Shown here: positions 49,245 to 60,589 of the stretch, piece after piece
Numbering within the stretch: position 1 is the stretch's first letter
How the letters are laid out: each line of letters opens with the position of its first letter
DNA from: Nymphaea colorata
Lineage: Eukaryota > Streptophyta > Magnoliopsida > Nymphaeales > Nymphaeaceae
Assembly: GCF_008831285.2 (NCBI RefSeq)
Contig: NC_045149.1
Location: 4,079,500 to 4,143,499 of the forward strand
Direction of reading: 5' to 3'
DNA: 64,000 bases
Notes under the pieces: generated by a model
The model's database searches: none
What the model was told of the DNA's origin: nothing
Seen by the model: the letters and a program-made list of their open reading frames with translations, nothing else
Translations under genes and position numbers: made by a program

Positions 49245-49580
49245 CAGAGCCATAATGGCATTCAAGGATGTGGGTATCCCATGGGAGTTGCAAGATATTA
49301 TGGAGGAGGAGGTGGTGGAGCTCATTTAGGTGGATATGGCTTCAGTAATGCTGCTTACCAACAACGTCCAATGACCATGATGAGCAACATCAACAACAGG
49401 CCGAACCAGAACCACAACTAGATGCTGAATGAGAGATACATGCAGATGAAGTAAAGGAGGCCTCCTCTCACCCCACTTGCTACCACTTCCTACTACAACT
49501 ACCAGCCACAATCACCGACAAGAGAGTGTGATACCTATTTGTTCAGTGATGATAACACCAGCAGTTGTGCCATCATGTGA
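49245..49580 (+). pseudogene. HIPP (heavy-metal-associated isoprenylated protein) C-terminal fragment
   Basis: One frame carries a Gly-rich stretch (VARYYGGGGGGAHLGGYGF), Asn/Met/Gln-rich sequence, then YLFSDDNTSSCAIM and a stop at 49578-49580. The C-A-I-M end is a CaaX prenylation motif, and FSD-N-SC-IM is the usual last block of plant HIPP proteins. Two in-frame stops (about 49419 and 49452) interrupt it, and the N-terminal metal-binding HMA domain was not found upstream. It is a 3' gene fragment with a well-kept terminus. Confidence 0.75.
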
Positions 49581-50018
49581 AGGGGAAGAAAAAAAAACAA
49601 CAAAGAAATAAACATGGTGTCTTTGTCTAGCATGTTTAGAATATAGGAGATAAGTTCTTATTAAGCGTTTCCTTTTTCCTTTTTTTTTTTATTTCAGTTC
49701 TTTGTTGAGTGATCTATGGTGTTCTCGTTGCTTGCACTCCATCTGCTTCGGCAGAAGATAAAATATCATGTTACCAGATTGGAGAAATGGGCAGCGCAAC
49801 AAAATCTCCATGTGATGTCCACATTGAAAAACAAAAAGCACTTGTGGATATGGTTTTGGCCAAATGTGTTGGAACGATATAGTTGGTAGACATTTTGAAA
49901 AATGTAGTAATAGTAGGCTATGCTAGATGTTGCCGTAATGATGATGTATCGTGGACTGAGCTATATAATATAGACTTCTTGTTGCTTGTTTTGTTTATCG
50001 AAAACAGGATTTGCGTAC

Positions 50019-50022
<4 letters not shown>

Positions 50023-50089
<67 letters not shown>
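50023..50089. repeat. (GA)n microsatellite
   Basis: About 33 uninterrupted AG units. Confidence 0.97.
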
Positions 50090-50091
<2 letters not shown>

Positions 50092-50736
50092 CTTACATGC
50101 AGTCATCCAAAAATGACCATAAAAGACACAACAAAACAGACAGAACAAAACAAACACCGAATAGGACGGACAGAACAGACATAAGTGGCACAAAGTCAGA
50201 CAAGAGGAACGTAGTGTTTTGTTTCTCAAATCATCAAACGGTAGAAAAGGAACATCATTGTTTATAAAGATATGACAATAGTGTGATGGACACGACGTTC
50301 TGTTTGTCCTATCTCAATGAACAACAATCAAACGACCTCTTAGGGTTCACCTCCTTTCTCCTCCTCACCAGCATCTCAAAGTTGCTGCCCCTTCCTCCTC
50401 TAGATCCCGCCGCCATTACTTTTTAAGAGCAATTAAATAGAGATCAAGCTAGGACTGCTCCCGGTCCTCTTGAGTCTTGAAAGGGAAGAAATTAATGTAT
50501 AAGAGAACAAGTTAGACTTTTTAAGTGTGGATAGGGTTATGGTTCGATATATGTGCTGTCCATTTTTGACATGTGCATCCTCTCAAGAAGTATCCTCACA
50601 GAACACATTTGGTGTAGTGACAGCTCAAGGTATAAGACCTTCCACCATTTGCTCCATATTTGAGTGCCCAATTGGAGTCTCTTCATATGCCGGCTTGAGG
50701 AGTGCACACAAGATAGCACGATCAATCATACAATCA

Positions 50737-51275
50737 CATTTGATTGACCTCAATCCGGCATACAATCGCCCCTACCATTTTTTCAGAACATGCAACCGTA
50801 AGGTTTTACTGTGTGAAATTGTGAGCAATCACTTGTTGGTTGCTTTCCTTTACACTTTCCTGCTCATGAGCACAAGTAAGGTTACCTTCTTGTGCTACAG
50901 ACACCGTTTGAGTTTTCTATGGCACTCACATTGAGCCATTGATTGGTTTTGGTTACAACATAACAACAAAGATGTTTCACACACTAATTGGCTGTCTACA
51001 TTTGGTTGGCCTCAATCCGGCATACAATCGCCCCTACCATTTTTTGAGAACATGCAACCGTAAGGTTTTACTGTGTGATATTGTGCGCGATCACTTGTTG
51101 GTTGCTTTCCTTTACACTTTCCTGCTCATGAGCACAAGTAAGGTTACCACAAGTAAGGTTACCTTCTTGTGCTTCAGACACCGTTTGAGTTTTCTATGGC
51201 ACTCACATTGAGCCATTGATTGGTTTTGGTTACAACATAACAACAAAGATGTTTCACACACTAATCGGCTGTCTT
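50737..51275. repeat. Tandem duplication, 262-bp unit
   Basis: The unit starting near ACATTTGATTGACCTCAATC (50737) is repeated from about 50999. Copy 2 has an extra 15 bp that duplicates ACAAGTAAGGTTACC. A short third piece (ACACTAATCGGCTGTCTTC) follows at about 51312. The repeat contains open frames on the plus strand but no recognisable protein. Confidence 0.92.
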
Positions 51276-51917
51276 CCATGTGATTGTTGTATAAGAACCT
51301 AGTCTATGAACACACTAATCGGCTGTCTTCAGACACCTTTTGAGTTATCCCAATACATTCTTTCTTGAATTGATGAAAATATTGAAGCATAATTTTTGAG
51401 CCCCACATGTATATGATTCCATTATGAAATCCCAAAGCTTTCAATACCACGTGGCTGCATCACAGGCCTGTGCACAGAACTAACTCTGTAATGTGGGGAG
51501 GCCAATAGCCATATTGCTTATTTTAGTCACTAAAAGCCAAATGGAGACACTATGGAAAAGGAACTGTTCTTGTTACCATTACCTTGAGGCTTGAGAACCG
51601 TGACTAGAAAGGGATAAATCCAAAATTAACATAAACCAATAATCCCAATGCAAGACTAACATAAACAAATAAGTGAATAAAAGAACATGCAGGAATATGT
51701 CAATAAGAAATCAATAGAGTACCAAACAAGTTGCTGGATTAAAGTAAATCCCCTCTCACACCGTCGAACCGTCTCAGGCGGTGGGTGGCAGAAAGAAAAT
51801 GAAAAAGGAAAAGCATCCATTGTCAAGGAACAAGGTTTCAGCACTTATTTTGTAAAATCGGACGTGCATAAAATTCTACATCTCCGCCCATCCATTAGTG
51901 TTCTTCATCTCCTGTTC

Positions 51918-54029
51918 CTACTGGTGGCTTTGGTTTTGGAACTTCACGTCTGCTGCCAACACCTTGTTGCCGAGCTGAGGTAGCAGCTCATCACCATTTT
52001 TAGCGTCCACCACTTGATCCTTTTCCTTCCCCCAGAGTACCATATAAAGACCAACGATGACAACGACCGCCCCCAAGACACTGAACAGAAAATTAACCCA
52101 CCGTTAATCGTTAATTCTGATAATAAGTCAGATTTGACAGAACTCACGATTTATTGGTATATACTGAAATAGATATGACATTTATCAAAATTGCACATTT
52201 GTTAAGGCAGCTTAACGCGATAGTTGAAAAGGAGGGAGGATACCGACCGACAGATGGGATGTTGCAAAAGTTATAAATAGTTTATAACTTTAAATAAATA
52301 AAAAATATTAGATACCGCTGGTTCTACCTACGGCACTGTTTTAGTTATACATGGATACAGCTTAATGGGAGAGAGATAAAGTCGTGACTTGGAACCGCAA
52401 GTTTTCAAAAAAGAATACTCCTAATTTTTTCGTTGGAAATGTTTTCTGCCAACAATTTTTTATAACTTGCCCAAAAGCTATGTTTGAGGTTGGCACTAAG
52501 AACGAAACAATGATTATTTGACATGGTACATGCATTTTAGTCACCACAATTAGGCGATGGGGTGCAGGCGTTATTCATGAAGAGACCAGTAGAACAGTTA
52601 AAAATCTTGCAAACTTGTAAGCAGAAATCTGGCCATATAGATATGATTTTTTTAATTTGGTCATCAGAAAGAACTATATGGAATTCTGTGGCCCGCAAAG
52701 ATCGAATGATTGGAAATTAAACTTGCAGACATTTTTTAATTTGGAAGATCTAGTTGGTAGTTCATGAACTTGGTCATGCGTAAGATTTTGAAGGCTTACT
52801 GTACCTTCCAGCATATAGGTCCTGGCCTACAACTGCATACGCTATCAACGCCACCAAGATGGTGCAGAGAGGATTGAACATTGTCACGAAGACTGGACCC
52901 TTCTGCTCGGAACACCAGAGCTGCGTGTAAACCAGCAGGCCTGAACCTATGGCCCCCTGCAGTTGAACATTTTTGTCAGCACAGAAACGGCAGTCTCTCA
53001 ATAGAGTAATTAAAAAGATAGTGATGCTAATGTCTATTGTTATGAAGATCAGATGCTAAAAGTAATTAAAAGTAGATAAATGGATATTGTGTAACAATCA
53101 TGAAGGCTCACAGAGTAAACGATGCTCCAGAAGTCGACGTCAAAATGGATGGCCCAAGTCTCCGGTTTGCGCTCCACGAAAGCCGTGAAGACAGCAGACT
53201 GAGCTGCTCCAATGAAGGACATCCATGTGGTCAATGAGATCTGTGCAGGATATCGCTTTAGCGTGCTGGCCTAGTGTGTCCCCATGCAAAACAGAGAAGC
53301 CAAGCTGAGTGACGAACTAAGAGTAAGTACTAACTTGTTGATGTTTGAGCCTGTGCCCGCTTGTTAGAGATGGGGAGAGAGAGAGGGAGATCAGAGAGTC
53401 TCCAATGGAAAGCAAATTTGGGTAACATGAAACCAGTAACTGTGATATACGTACACTAACAGTTGTGGAGATTGTATTGAAGACAGATGAGTTGTGGATC
53501 TGATACCTGCATGACATACCACATGGCCCAAGTGAAGCAGCTTGTGATGCAGAGGATAGAGCCCTTCACCCAGTCCTCATGGACGGTGCCACCATGGATA
53601 GAAATCAAAGCTCCCCAGGGCCTCTTGAAGTCAAGACCTTTGTACATGGACATTATCAGTGCTCCACCTAACGACACTATCGTGCCCACCACCTTCGCTG
53701 TCCCTCTTTTGCTTTTTACGTCCAGTTTCTCCATTCTTTAAAACATGCAACCCGAGTAAGAACAAACATTTTCATTATTTTCACAATAAAAGTTCATGCA
53801 ATTATGAATTTAAAGTTCCTACCAACTTGAGGTTTATACGTACATATTTGAATCCTCTAACATATTTTAATTCATATTGGATGCGTTGCATTGGGCGGCG
53901 GTAACTGAACAAACTCAAGATGACATGCTAGATTTCAGCTCCTCTATGTATAAAGAGTTGTGGAATTATTGCATTAATGCAGTTTTCCTAGGCTTTATAT
54001 TGACCATGTGCATGCCTACACACACACAA

Positions 54030-54126
<97 letters not shown>

Positions 54127-54859
54127 CATCAACGTATTAATGAGGAAGGGTGTGAACTGCGATAACTATTGTTTGAAAAGGCTAGAAGAACAGTGCCGTT
54201 GCTCAAGAAAGAGAAGGATGCATGCTGTTCAGAGAATTAATTGGTTTCATGAAGACTTCAGAAATCAAACAAAATTTTTTCTTCTTACCCAATCACAACC
54301 GCAACTACAAAGGTGATGGAAGCAATAGTGTTGATCATGGAAGCTACAAAAGTTGGAGAAGTGTATTGGAGACTTGCGAAGTACAAATTCAAGGTTAAAC
54401 CCCCCCTGTCACATCATGAGAAACAATTTAAGGACCAAAATGAAAGACCATGAAAGAGAGAAGATATTAAAGCAAAATTAGTCTCACAAATGGACTTGCT
54501 TTACCCAAGAAGAGAGAGGACAAAGATCTCTAAAAACAGTAAAATTGTTAACTTGGGCTGCACTTTCCTGTGAAACAGAACAGGTAATGGCATCAAACCA
54601 TGAGTATGATTACAATATGACATAATTCAACATATTGAAGGCCTTATTAAAATTAGTCCATGGAGGCGCATTACTACCTCTCCAGGAAATAGGCAAACGG
54701 CAGCATAGACAAACCGGCGGCAAGAAGCCTGTAGGTGACGTAGACAAAAGGATTCAACCCCTTGCCGAAAGCTGCCTGAGTAATAAAGTAGAGGAAAGAG
54801 AAGCCCGTCTGCGTCACCACCATCAACAGGTGTGCCTTGAACTTCTTCATCATCCCCAT
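51918..54859 (-). CDS. WAT1-related (EamA/DMT) transporter, gene B, seven exons
   Basis: A paralogue of gene A with identical intron positions. Exons: 54678-54859, 54505-54567, 54289-54405, 53507-53735, 53112-53270, 52805-52956 and 51918-52080; total 1065 bp, 354 residues plus stop. All junctions are GT-AG. Both EamA units and the family motifs are intact: [23 protein letters not shown] and [20 protein letters not shown]. The acceptor of exon 5 is CTAG where gene A has ACAG. Compared with A, the stop TAG at 51918-51920 replaces a Leu codon; homology then continues 14 codons in frame to a second TAG. The tail is therefore shortened, with the membrane domain unaffected. Expected role is the same as gene A, a membrane exporter or facilitator of unknown substrate. 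About 16 substitutions separate A and B over the first 300 residues. Confidence 0.92.
54033..54123. repeat. (TA)n microsatellite in intron 3 of gene B
   Basis: About 45 TA units, far longer than the TA tract in intron 3 of gene A and at a different distance from exon 4, so not clearly the same tract. Confidence 0.95.
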
Positions 54860-55080
54860 GTCTCCCCCTTATCTGTCTCTCTCTCAATAATATCGTTACT
54901 ATTGACGCCGAGAGTTCTGTCAATGAAGTTACTGATGATCAGCAGCCCCTTTTGCTTAACCAATCAAAATGCCTTCGAAGACTCTACGGCTGGTCCACCT
55001 CGATTCCAAGTTGCAGCAGATTTCTGGTGTTCTGCTGCATCAGGCGGCTTTTGATGGTGCTGCTCATGAATCCCCTGGTC

Positions 55081-55090
55081 CCTTTTATAG
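55081..55090 (-). promoter_or_regulatory. Probable TATA box of WAT1 gene B
   Basis: CTATAAAAGG on the minus strand, about 220 bp upstream of the start codon, with the preceding GGAACA shared with gene A. The distance to the ATG is about 180 bp shorter than in gene A, so the leaders differ in length. Confidence 0.55.
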
Positions 55091-55961
55091 TGTTCCGCGA
55101 GCTAGCTGCTTTAGACCCAAAGGCTTCTCTTCAAGAGAGGCCGGAAATGTGGCCCCACTGAAAGAACAATTACAATTCATAGTCACAAAAACTCGTCTTT
55201 TGAGAAAAGGACCCGATAAAAATGTTAGTTTTTGCAATTAAAGTTTTACATTTTATTTTCCTCATTATATTTTTGCTATATTTATTTTCTTTGAAGCTTA
55301 GAACTTAAGTTAACTGATTCATCTTCTTATCATCTCTAAAACATCATTTTTATCATTCTCTTGTTATTTTTTTCATTTATTTTACTTTTTTTTCTAATGT
55401 TAGGATTTTATCTTCCTAACAAAGCCGGAGAAAAGTGTTGTCGTTTAAAACCGCTATAAACAATACGCGCACCACGCTTTAATAACTTCGTGGCTTTGCT
55501 GTAGGCACTTGAGGTTTACCGGGCAATTTGTGGCAGAGAAGTGAGTCATGCCAAGGAAAGGCATCAAAAGGCAGTACCCGGGATAGCTCGATATCCAGTA
55601 AAGGCTTACGTGGACGACTACTGCTTGAGTCACCATCTGCATGCTTTTAGTTTATTATGTGAGAAATGTTGGAGGGACCTTTGAATCCCCAGAATTAATT
55701 TATGATCGATCGCTTTGAATATCAAATATAATTCGATGGATCCTATACATTTTTTAAGATTGGGCGATCTGAAAAGCGCATTTTTAGATGCTGATTGATA
55801 ACAAATTAGCTTGGAAGAGCAACTAAGGAAGAAGGTGGGAAATCCACCCAACGTAAGTGGGTGGGCATGCCCCTACCTTGTCCTCATGATTTCCAGGACA
55901 TTTCCAACCGTGCCTACTATCCAAGCCAAACTAAGCGTGAAGTGGTAATGAAAGCCGGTTA
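55091..55961. other. Upstream region of gene B
   Basis: Shares blocks with the region upstream of gene A (GGAAATGTGGCCCC and GTGAGTCATGCCAAGGAAAG), showing that the duplication included the promoter. No gene is recognised. Confidence 0.5.
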
Positions 55962-55969
55962 CATGCAAC

Positions 55970-56209
55970 CAAGGGCTGAGCCAAGAATTTTTAGTTGCAA
56001 GGCTAGAACAATAGATTCAAAATTATTCTGACTATATTTCTTAGAGTCATCCCGATGTTCATTGTTATACCATTTTGACAGAAGAAGAATTTTTCAAAAT
56101 TTTTATATAGGTTAAACTTAAAATTTTTACATACAAATTGTTAGATTTTTGAAAATCTGAGTGGGGGGAGAGGCCAAGGCTCCTGCCGGCCTCCCTGCCT
56201 CTGCCCCTA
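55970..56209. mobile_element. hAT-like MITE (GGGGCGGAGC family), 240 bp
   Basis: The left end CAAGGGCTGAGCCA and right end CCTCTGCCCCTA are inverted repeats. Flanks CATGCAAC and TATGCACG share ATGCA in register, a decayed 8-bp duplication. The interior TTTCAAAATTTTTATATAG is shared with the 27.4-kb copy. Confidence 0.65.
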
Positions 56210-56221
56210 TATGCACGCCTG

Positions 56222-56435
56222 GGTGCACATACAATTATGTACACAGTGTGTAATGACCAGAATGTCCTTGGTCAGTAAAAATTATAATGTTTTTTTTTGC
56301 AAGGACAAAAAAGGTAATGGGAAAGTTAAAAAACCAAACGACGTTTCTTTTGGAAAAAATTTCAAAAATACCTTACTCTCACCATTTTTTGTTGCCCATA
56401 TATGTTGTTGAATACACCATCCTGATGCACACAAC
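56222..56435. repeat. AATGACC dispersed repeat, copy 3
   Basis: It contains GTGTGTAATGACCAGAATGT, an AAGGACAAAAAAGG tract and AAAATACC. It ends CCTGATGCACACAAC, which is an inverted match to the TGTGTGCATC start of copy 1, suggesting a MITE with terminal inverted repeats. Confidence 0.6.
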
Positions 56436-58049
56436 TCATTCTTAGTAATAATATATACTGACTCCCATAGCTCCTACTCTCACATTATTTTTGACATTTA
56501 ATAAAGAAATGAACTAATATGACGGGCAAAAACATTCGTATTAATTTGCAGTGGTAACAATACATAGTTCAAATTTTTGCTCTTAGGGTTCTTGATCAAG
56601 ACGAATGCAATGCAAGTGATATGATACATATCAGGAAAAGCTAATTCATTGCACATACAAGATAAAGTGAGTAGGTAGATCTAAACTATGATCATAACCA
56701 ACACATTCTGATCATAAAGATATCCTTTTTATTTAAAAAGAGCAACTTTGGAGGCAATGGTTTTGTGCGCGTGCGCACGCCCTAACCCTGCATCTTGACT
56801 GGTTAGTGGGTCTCCCATCTCTCCCATCTCTCTCTACAAGCTAAACAATGAAATTAATCCTATGGGCGCAGCTAGGTCCTTTTGACTTACACAACAAACA
56901 AGACAAACTACGAACTTTTTCACCTTTAATCCTTGCATTTCTAAAATTGAATCCCCACTTTCGTTCTCGTGCATCACGCATCTCTCTCTCTCTTTCTGTC
57001 TAAGGTAAGCTGTTTGTACTCCACTATGGAGCTCCGAGTGCTTGTTGTCTCATCGGCCACCTACAAACTTTTACAGTGCTTGTTGTCTTTTCATTTTTTG
57101 CATCATAAGTGGAAGATTAGCCACATTTGCACTCTCTGCTCCGTTAAGTTGCCTTAATCACTTCTATCTTGGAATGAACAATATTCAACATCATGCGGGG
57201 GCCTATGCTTGCCTTATAAGGCGTCCTTTCACTTGTCGAAGCCTGATTGCTACATCATGAGTATGAGTAGGGGCACTAAATTTATTTTTCAGCTGGCAGG
57301 TGGTTGAGATGGAAGCCAGCGACAGCATCAGCCATGAGGATGTACAACATGAAACTGAAAACGAGACTTTGCAATGCCAATATGAGGGAGAGAGGGCTCC
57401 TAAGACAAAAAATTAAACAAATATGCAGGCGAAGAATAAAATGCAAGAGGCCAAAATTAAGGATCATCAACCAGCAAACCCAGACAATCCTCATCCCGAA
57501 CAAACTAAACATCGAGTAATTGAGAGAAATTCAGCTGCCAGCAGGCCAATCTTATCCAATCTAGGATTGGAATGAGTGAGGCACACTAAATAATTTTCTC
57601 TGGACAATTAACATAGAGCGCCCCCACCACCCCAAAAAAAAAAAAACTATTTATTCGGCTATTTTTTAGTGACACTGAAATTCTTGGAAAAGTTCAGCAA
57701 TTTTCTAGACAAGATAAAATCCTAAAAATGCTAAAAAGTGAAATAAATGAAAAGCTGACAAGAAAATACAAATCAGAAGTGATAAAATGATAAAAATTAA
57801 GTTTTAGTAATGAAATAATTGAAGATAAATAATTTAAATTAACTTTTAGACTTTAAATCACTGATTATAACAGACAAGAATAATGGGGAAAAAACATGTA
57901 AAAATGTTTAAACTTAATTTTGGAGGTTCTAAAGAAACCAGTAAAAACATGAGTTTTTTTTTTCCCCTGTTTTTAGCTGATTATTTCAAAAAAAGAGTGC
58001 TCGTATTCTATGTATATCATTTTTATGAAGATATATTGCATTAACACTA
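56436..58049. other. Intergenic DNA
   Basis: An open, acidic plus-strand stretch near 57310-57570 (MEASDSISHEDVQHETENET) looks coding-like and could be the N-terminus of the CACTA gene that follows. This is unproven. Nothing else is recognised. Confidence 0.35.
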
Positions 58050-58930
58050 AAGTAAATGCTTAACTATAATTTTCGTGATGCAAACCAAATTTGAACTTGC
58101 ATCTCTTAGAGGTGGTCAAATGCTTTGTGATTAAACCTGTTAAAAGAAGTGCACTGACTGGAGAATCACACTTGGGAATGTTTGTCACATTTATGATACT
58201 CAAGAAGCATGCTTGCAAGCTATCCTTAATGACATTTCTAAAGATCAATGGAGGTCTTTGATGGACTAGTTTGATATTGCTATGTCAAACGTCAGTCTTA
58301 TATGCAATAAAAACAACAAATTAATTGCATTTTTATTACCAATTTATAGTTTGTCATATGTAGGCAAAATTTCTACAAATGTTGCTACTGTACACAACAA
58401 ACAATGCTTCATACTCTGGGGACAAAGAGCTTGGCATGTTTTTTTGCTGAACAAGTTTATAGTATATGAAAATCATTTCAATTTTTATGTGTGTACTCAT
58501 TTTATTATGTGATTGTTAATATTGTATTAATGGAACATTTATGATGCAGCGTATTGATGGTACTGATAGGGTTGATATGCTTCGGTATGATGTTTGGATA
58601 AAAACCCACACAAGCAAGTAATTTCCAAGTGGGACAGAAGGCATTGCCCCAATAATTGAAAGAATAATTTATTAATATTTATTTATTTTGTATAGGTGAA
58701 TATATGTTAATTCAAGTTTTTTCTTTTTTATAGGCTAAAATTGTAGAACAAACATCACAAGAGCCGGAAAGCACACACAAAGCAATGCAAAATTGTAATT
58801 ATGTACTTAGTCCACAGCTTTGAAAGAATTATATAGGGTGTGCTCATACATATGGTCTTCGTGCACATGTTGGTGATGTTGATAGATCTAAGCCAAACAA
58901 TATAGAAAGATACAAAATGAGATACTATAG
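58050..58930 (+). pseudogene. CACTA accessory gene (Transposase_24) relic
   Basis: Blocks in order on the plus strand are: SKDQWRSLMD, FDIAMSNVSLICNKNNK (58.25-58.32 kb), GTDRVDMLRYDVWIKTHTSK (58.56 kb), EPESTHKAMQNCNYVLSPQ and YGLRAHVGDVDRSKPNN (58.74-58.9 kb). The middle blocks match the Transposase_24 pattern seen at 12.5-12.9 kb in the other CACTA element. Stops and intron-like gaps lie between blocks. A CACTA terminus lies 1.9 kb downstream in the expected orientation. The transposase gene itself was not found on the left. Confidence 0.6.
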
Positions 58931-59186
58931 CAAAGGCTAGGTCATATCAAGCAAAACATGGAGACACAAGGACGACAGAATAATGAATGATCTTCTACAA
59001 GTGAACACATGAATAACATTTTTGGTTATTTAATTTATATCTAGGTGTACATGATCATATGATTTTTTTTTTTCGGTAAACTGATGTAAATGATCATATT
59101 TTGGTACTATTCATACCATAATTTAGTGATCACGAACACTAGTTTTATGTGCTTTGGTTTTTCTGTACGCTGACATAAATGTGTCA

Positions 59187-59189
<3 letters not shown>

Positions 59190-59246
<57 letters not shown>

Positions 59247-59427
59247 CTGACATCCTCCAGCCAGCTTGAGCTCCATCCAATCACAGACTGAAAAATTCAT
59301 AAATTATATATACATACATACATATATATATATGTTTGTATGTATGCATGTATATATATGTACATGTATATGTATATATATATATATATGTATGTATGTA
59401 TGTATGTATATCTATATGATGTATATG

Positions 59428-59480
<53 letters not shown>
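59190..59480. repeat. Microsatellite cluster (TA, TG, TATG mixtures)
   Basis: A pure TA tract at about 59190-59245, then mixed TA/TATG/TACA at 59305-59440, then a GT tract at about 59440-59475. Confidence 0.95.
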
Positions 59481-60387
59481 TGCATGGGTGGGGTTTTTTC
59501 CTTTCATGTTGTCTTGGTGTTGGAGATCAAGAATTGCCATATGTTTTGCTCAGCCTGTCAGTTTTACTTCATTATCTCTCTATTTCAATTTATTACCATA
59601 TTTTGCTCATACTTTCATGTCATTGATGACTGGTAATACCTAAAAAAAGGTATTGAAGAAGGTGTGATCGGGCATGCATTCTCTTTTTCTTCCTTATTGT
59701 TCTTCATTTCCAAATTAATATTCTTCTAACACAGTACATGTTTTCTGTTTTATTGATGAGGTTTTTAAGATCCACAGCTATCATCAAATGTTGCAATTTC
59801 GTGTCAAAAGGTAACAAATAGGCATGATTACCATTGTTCTTGAACATTTGACTTTCTAGTTGGCTTGAATAGTGTTAAAACTTAATGTTGCAAGTTGGAA
59901 ACTGATACGAATACATGAGCCTTTTTTCCTTTGCTCAAACCCTTATTAGTAAGCCCTTATCGGTTTATTTGCTTCTCTTGTATTGAACACAATTACATTG
60001 TGCAATTTTCCAGTCTAATTTTTCAAATATCTATGTTAGCTAGTTTAGCAATCCTTTTAATATGATAATCAAGTGAACTTAACATGGGAGGCTTTGAAGC
60101 CCAACTACATATTCTTGGAGATCATCTGATGCCCTTCTGAGTTAAGATTGTTATATATTTTATATTCTTTATTGAGTTTATTCTGTATCAAGAATTGCTG
60201 CATGTACAAAAATGTGGGTCCTTTATATTTTGTTATGCTCTTTCACATTGTATTGGTCTTTTCTTCTTATATCTTTCACTCATGAAATTAATTATATATA
60301 TGATAAACAATCATATGTTGTTGTTCCACTTATCGTGGTAATGACCTTAAATTATTTTATATCTTCTTCCCTGGAATTGCGTGTACA

Positions 60388-60458
60388 GGTTGTTAAAAAA
60401 TGGTGATGACTATAGGCAGGAGCACCATGCTGCTCAACTCATAGCTTATTTGAACGGT
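60388..60458 (+). other. Exon-like segment inside the CACTA 3' region
   Basis: Between an acceptor-like TGTACAG and a donor-like GTATGG the frame reads LLKNGDDYRQEHHAAQLIAY. The style (LL-NGDDYRQEHAAxQLI) resembles an armadillo-type helical repeat, but a single unit is too short to be sure. It could be a captured host exon. Confidence 0.3.
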
Positions 60459-60589
60459 ATGGTTTTTACTGGTATAATTCTATTTTACAAGTTCCAGATG
60501 TTGCATTTTTCTTACTGTAATCTTCTCTTCACCTTTTTTATTTTCTTCTGCCTTTGCTTCTACAGCAATAGAGCAACACCACTCAAATC

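Noticed and set aside
54635-55241. Plus-strand open frames over exon 1 and promoter of gene B
   Set aside because: They are antisense shadows of the WAT1 exon and its upstream sequence.
59266-59643. Open frames encoding Tyr-Ile and Cys-Val repeats
   Set aside because: Products of TA and GT microsatellites.
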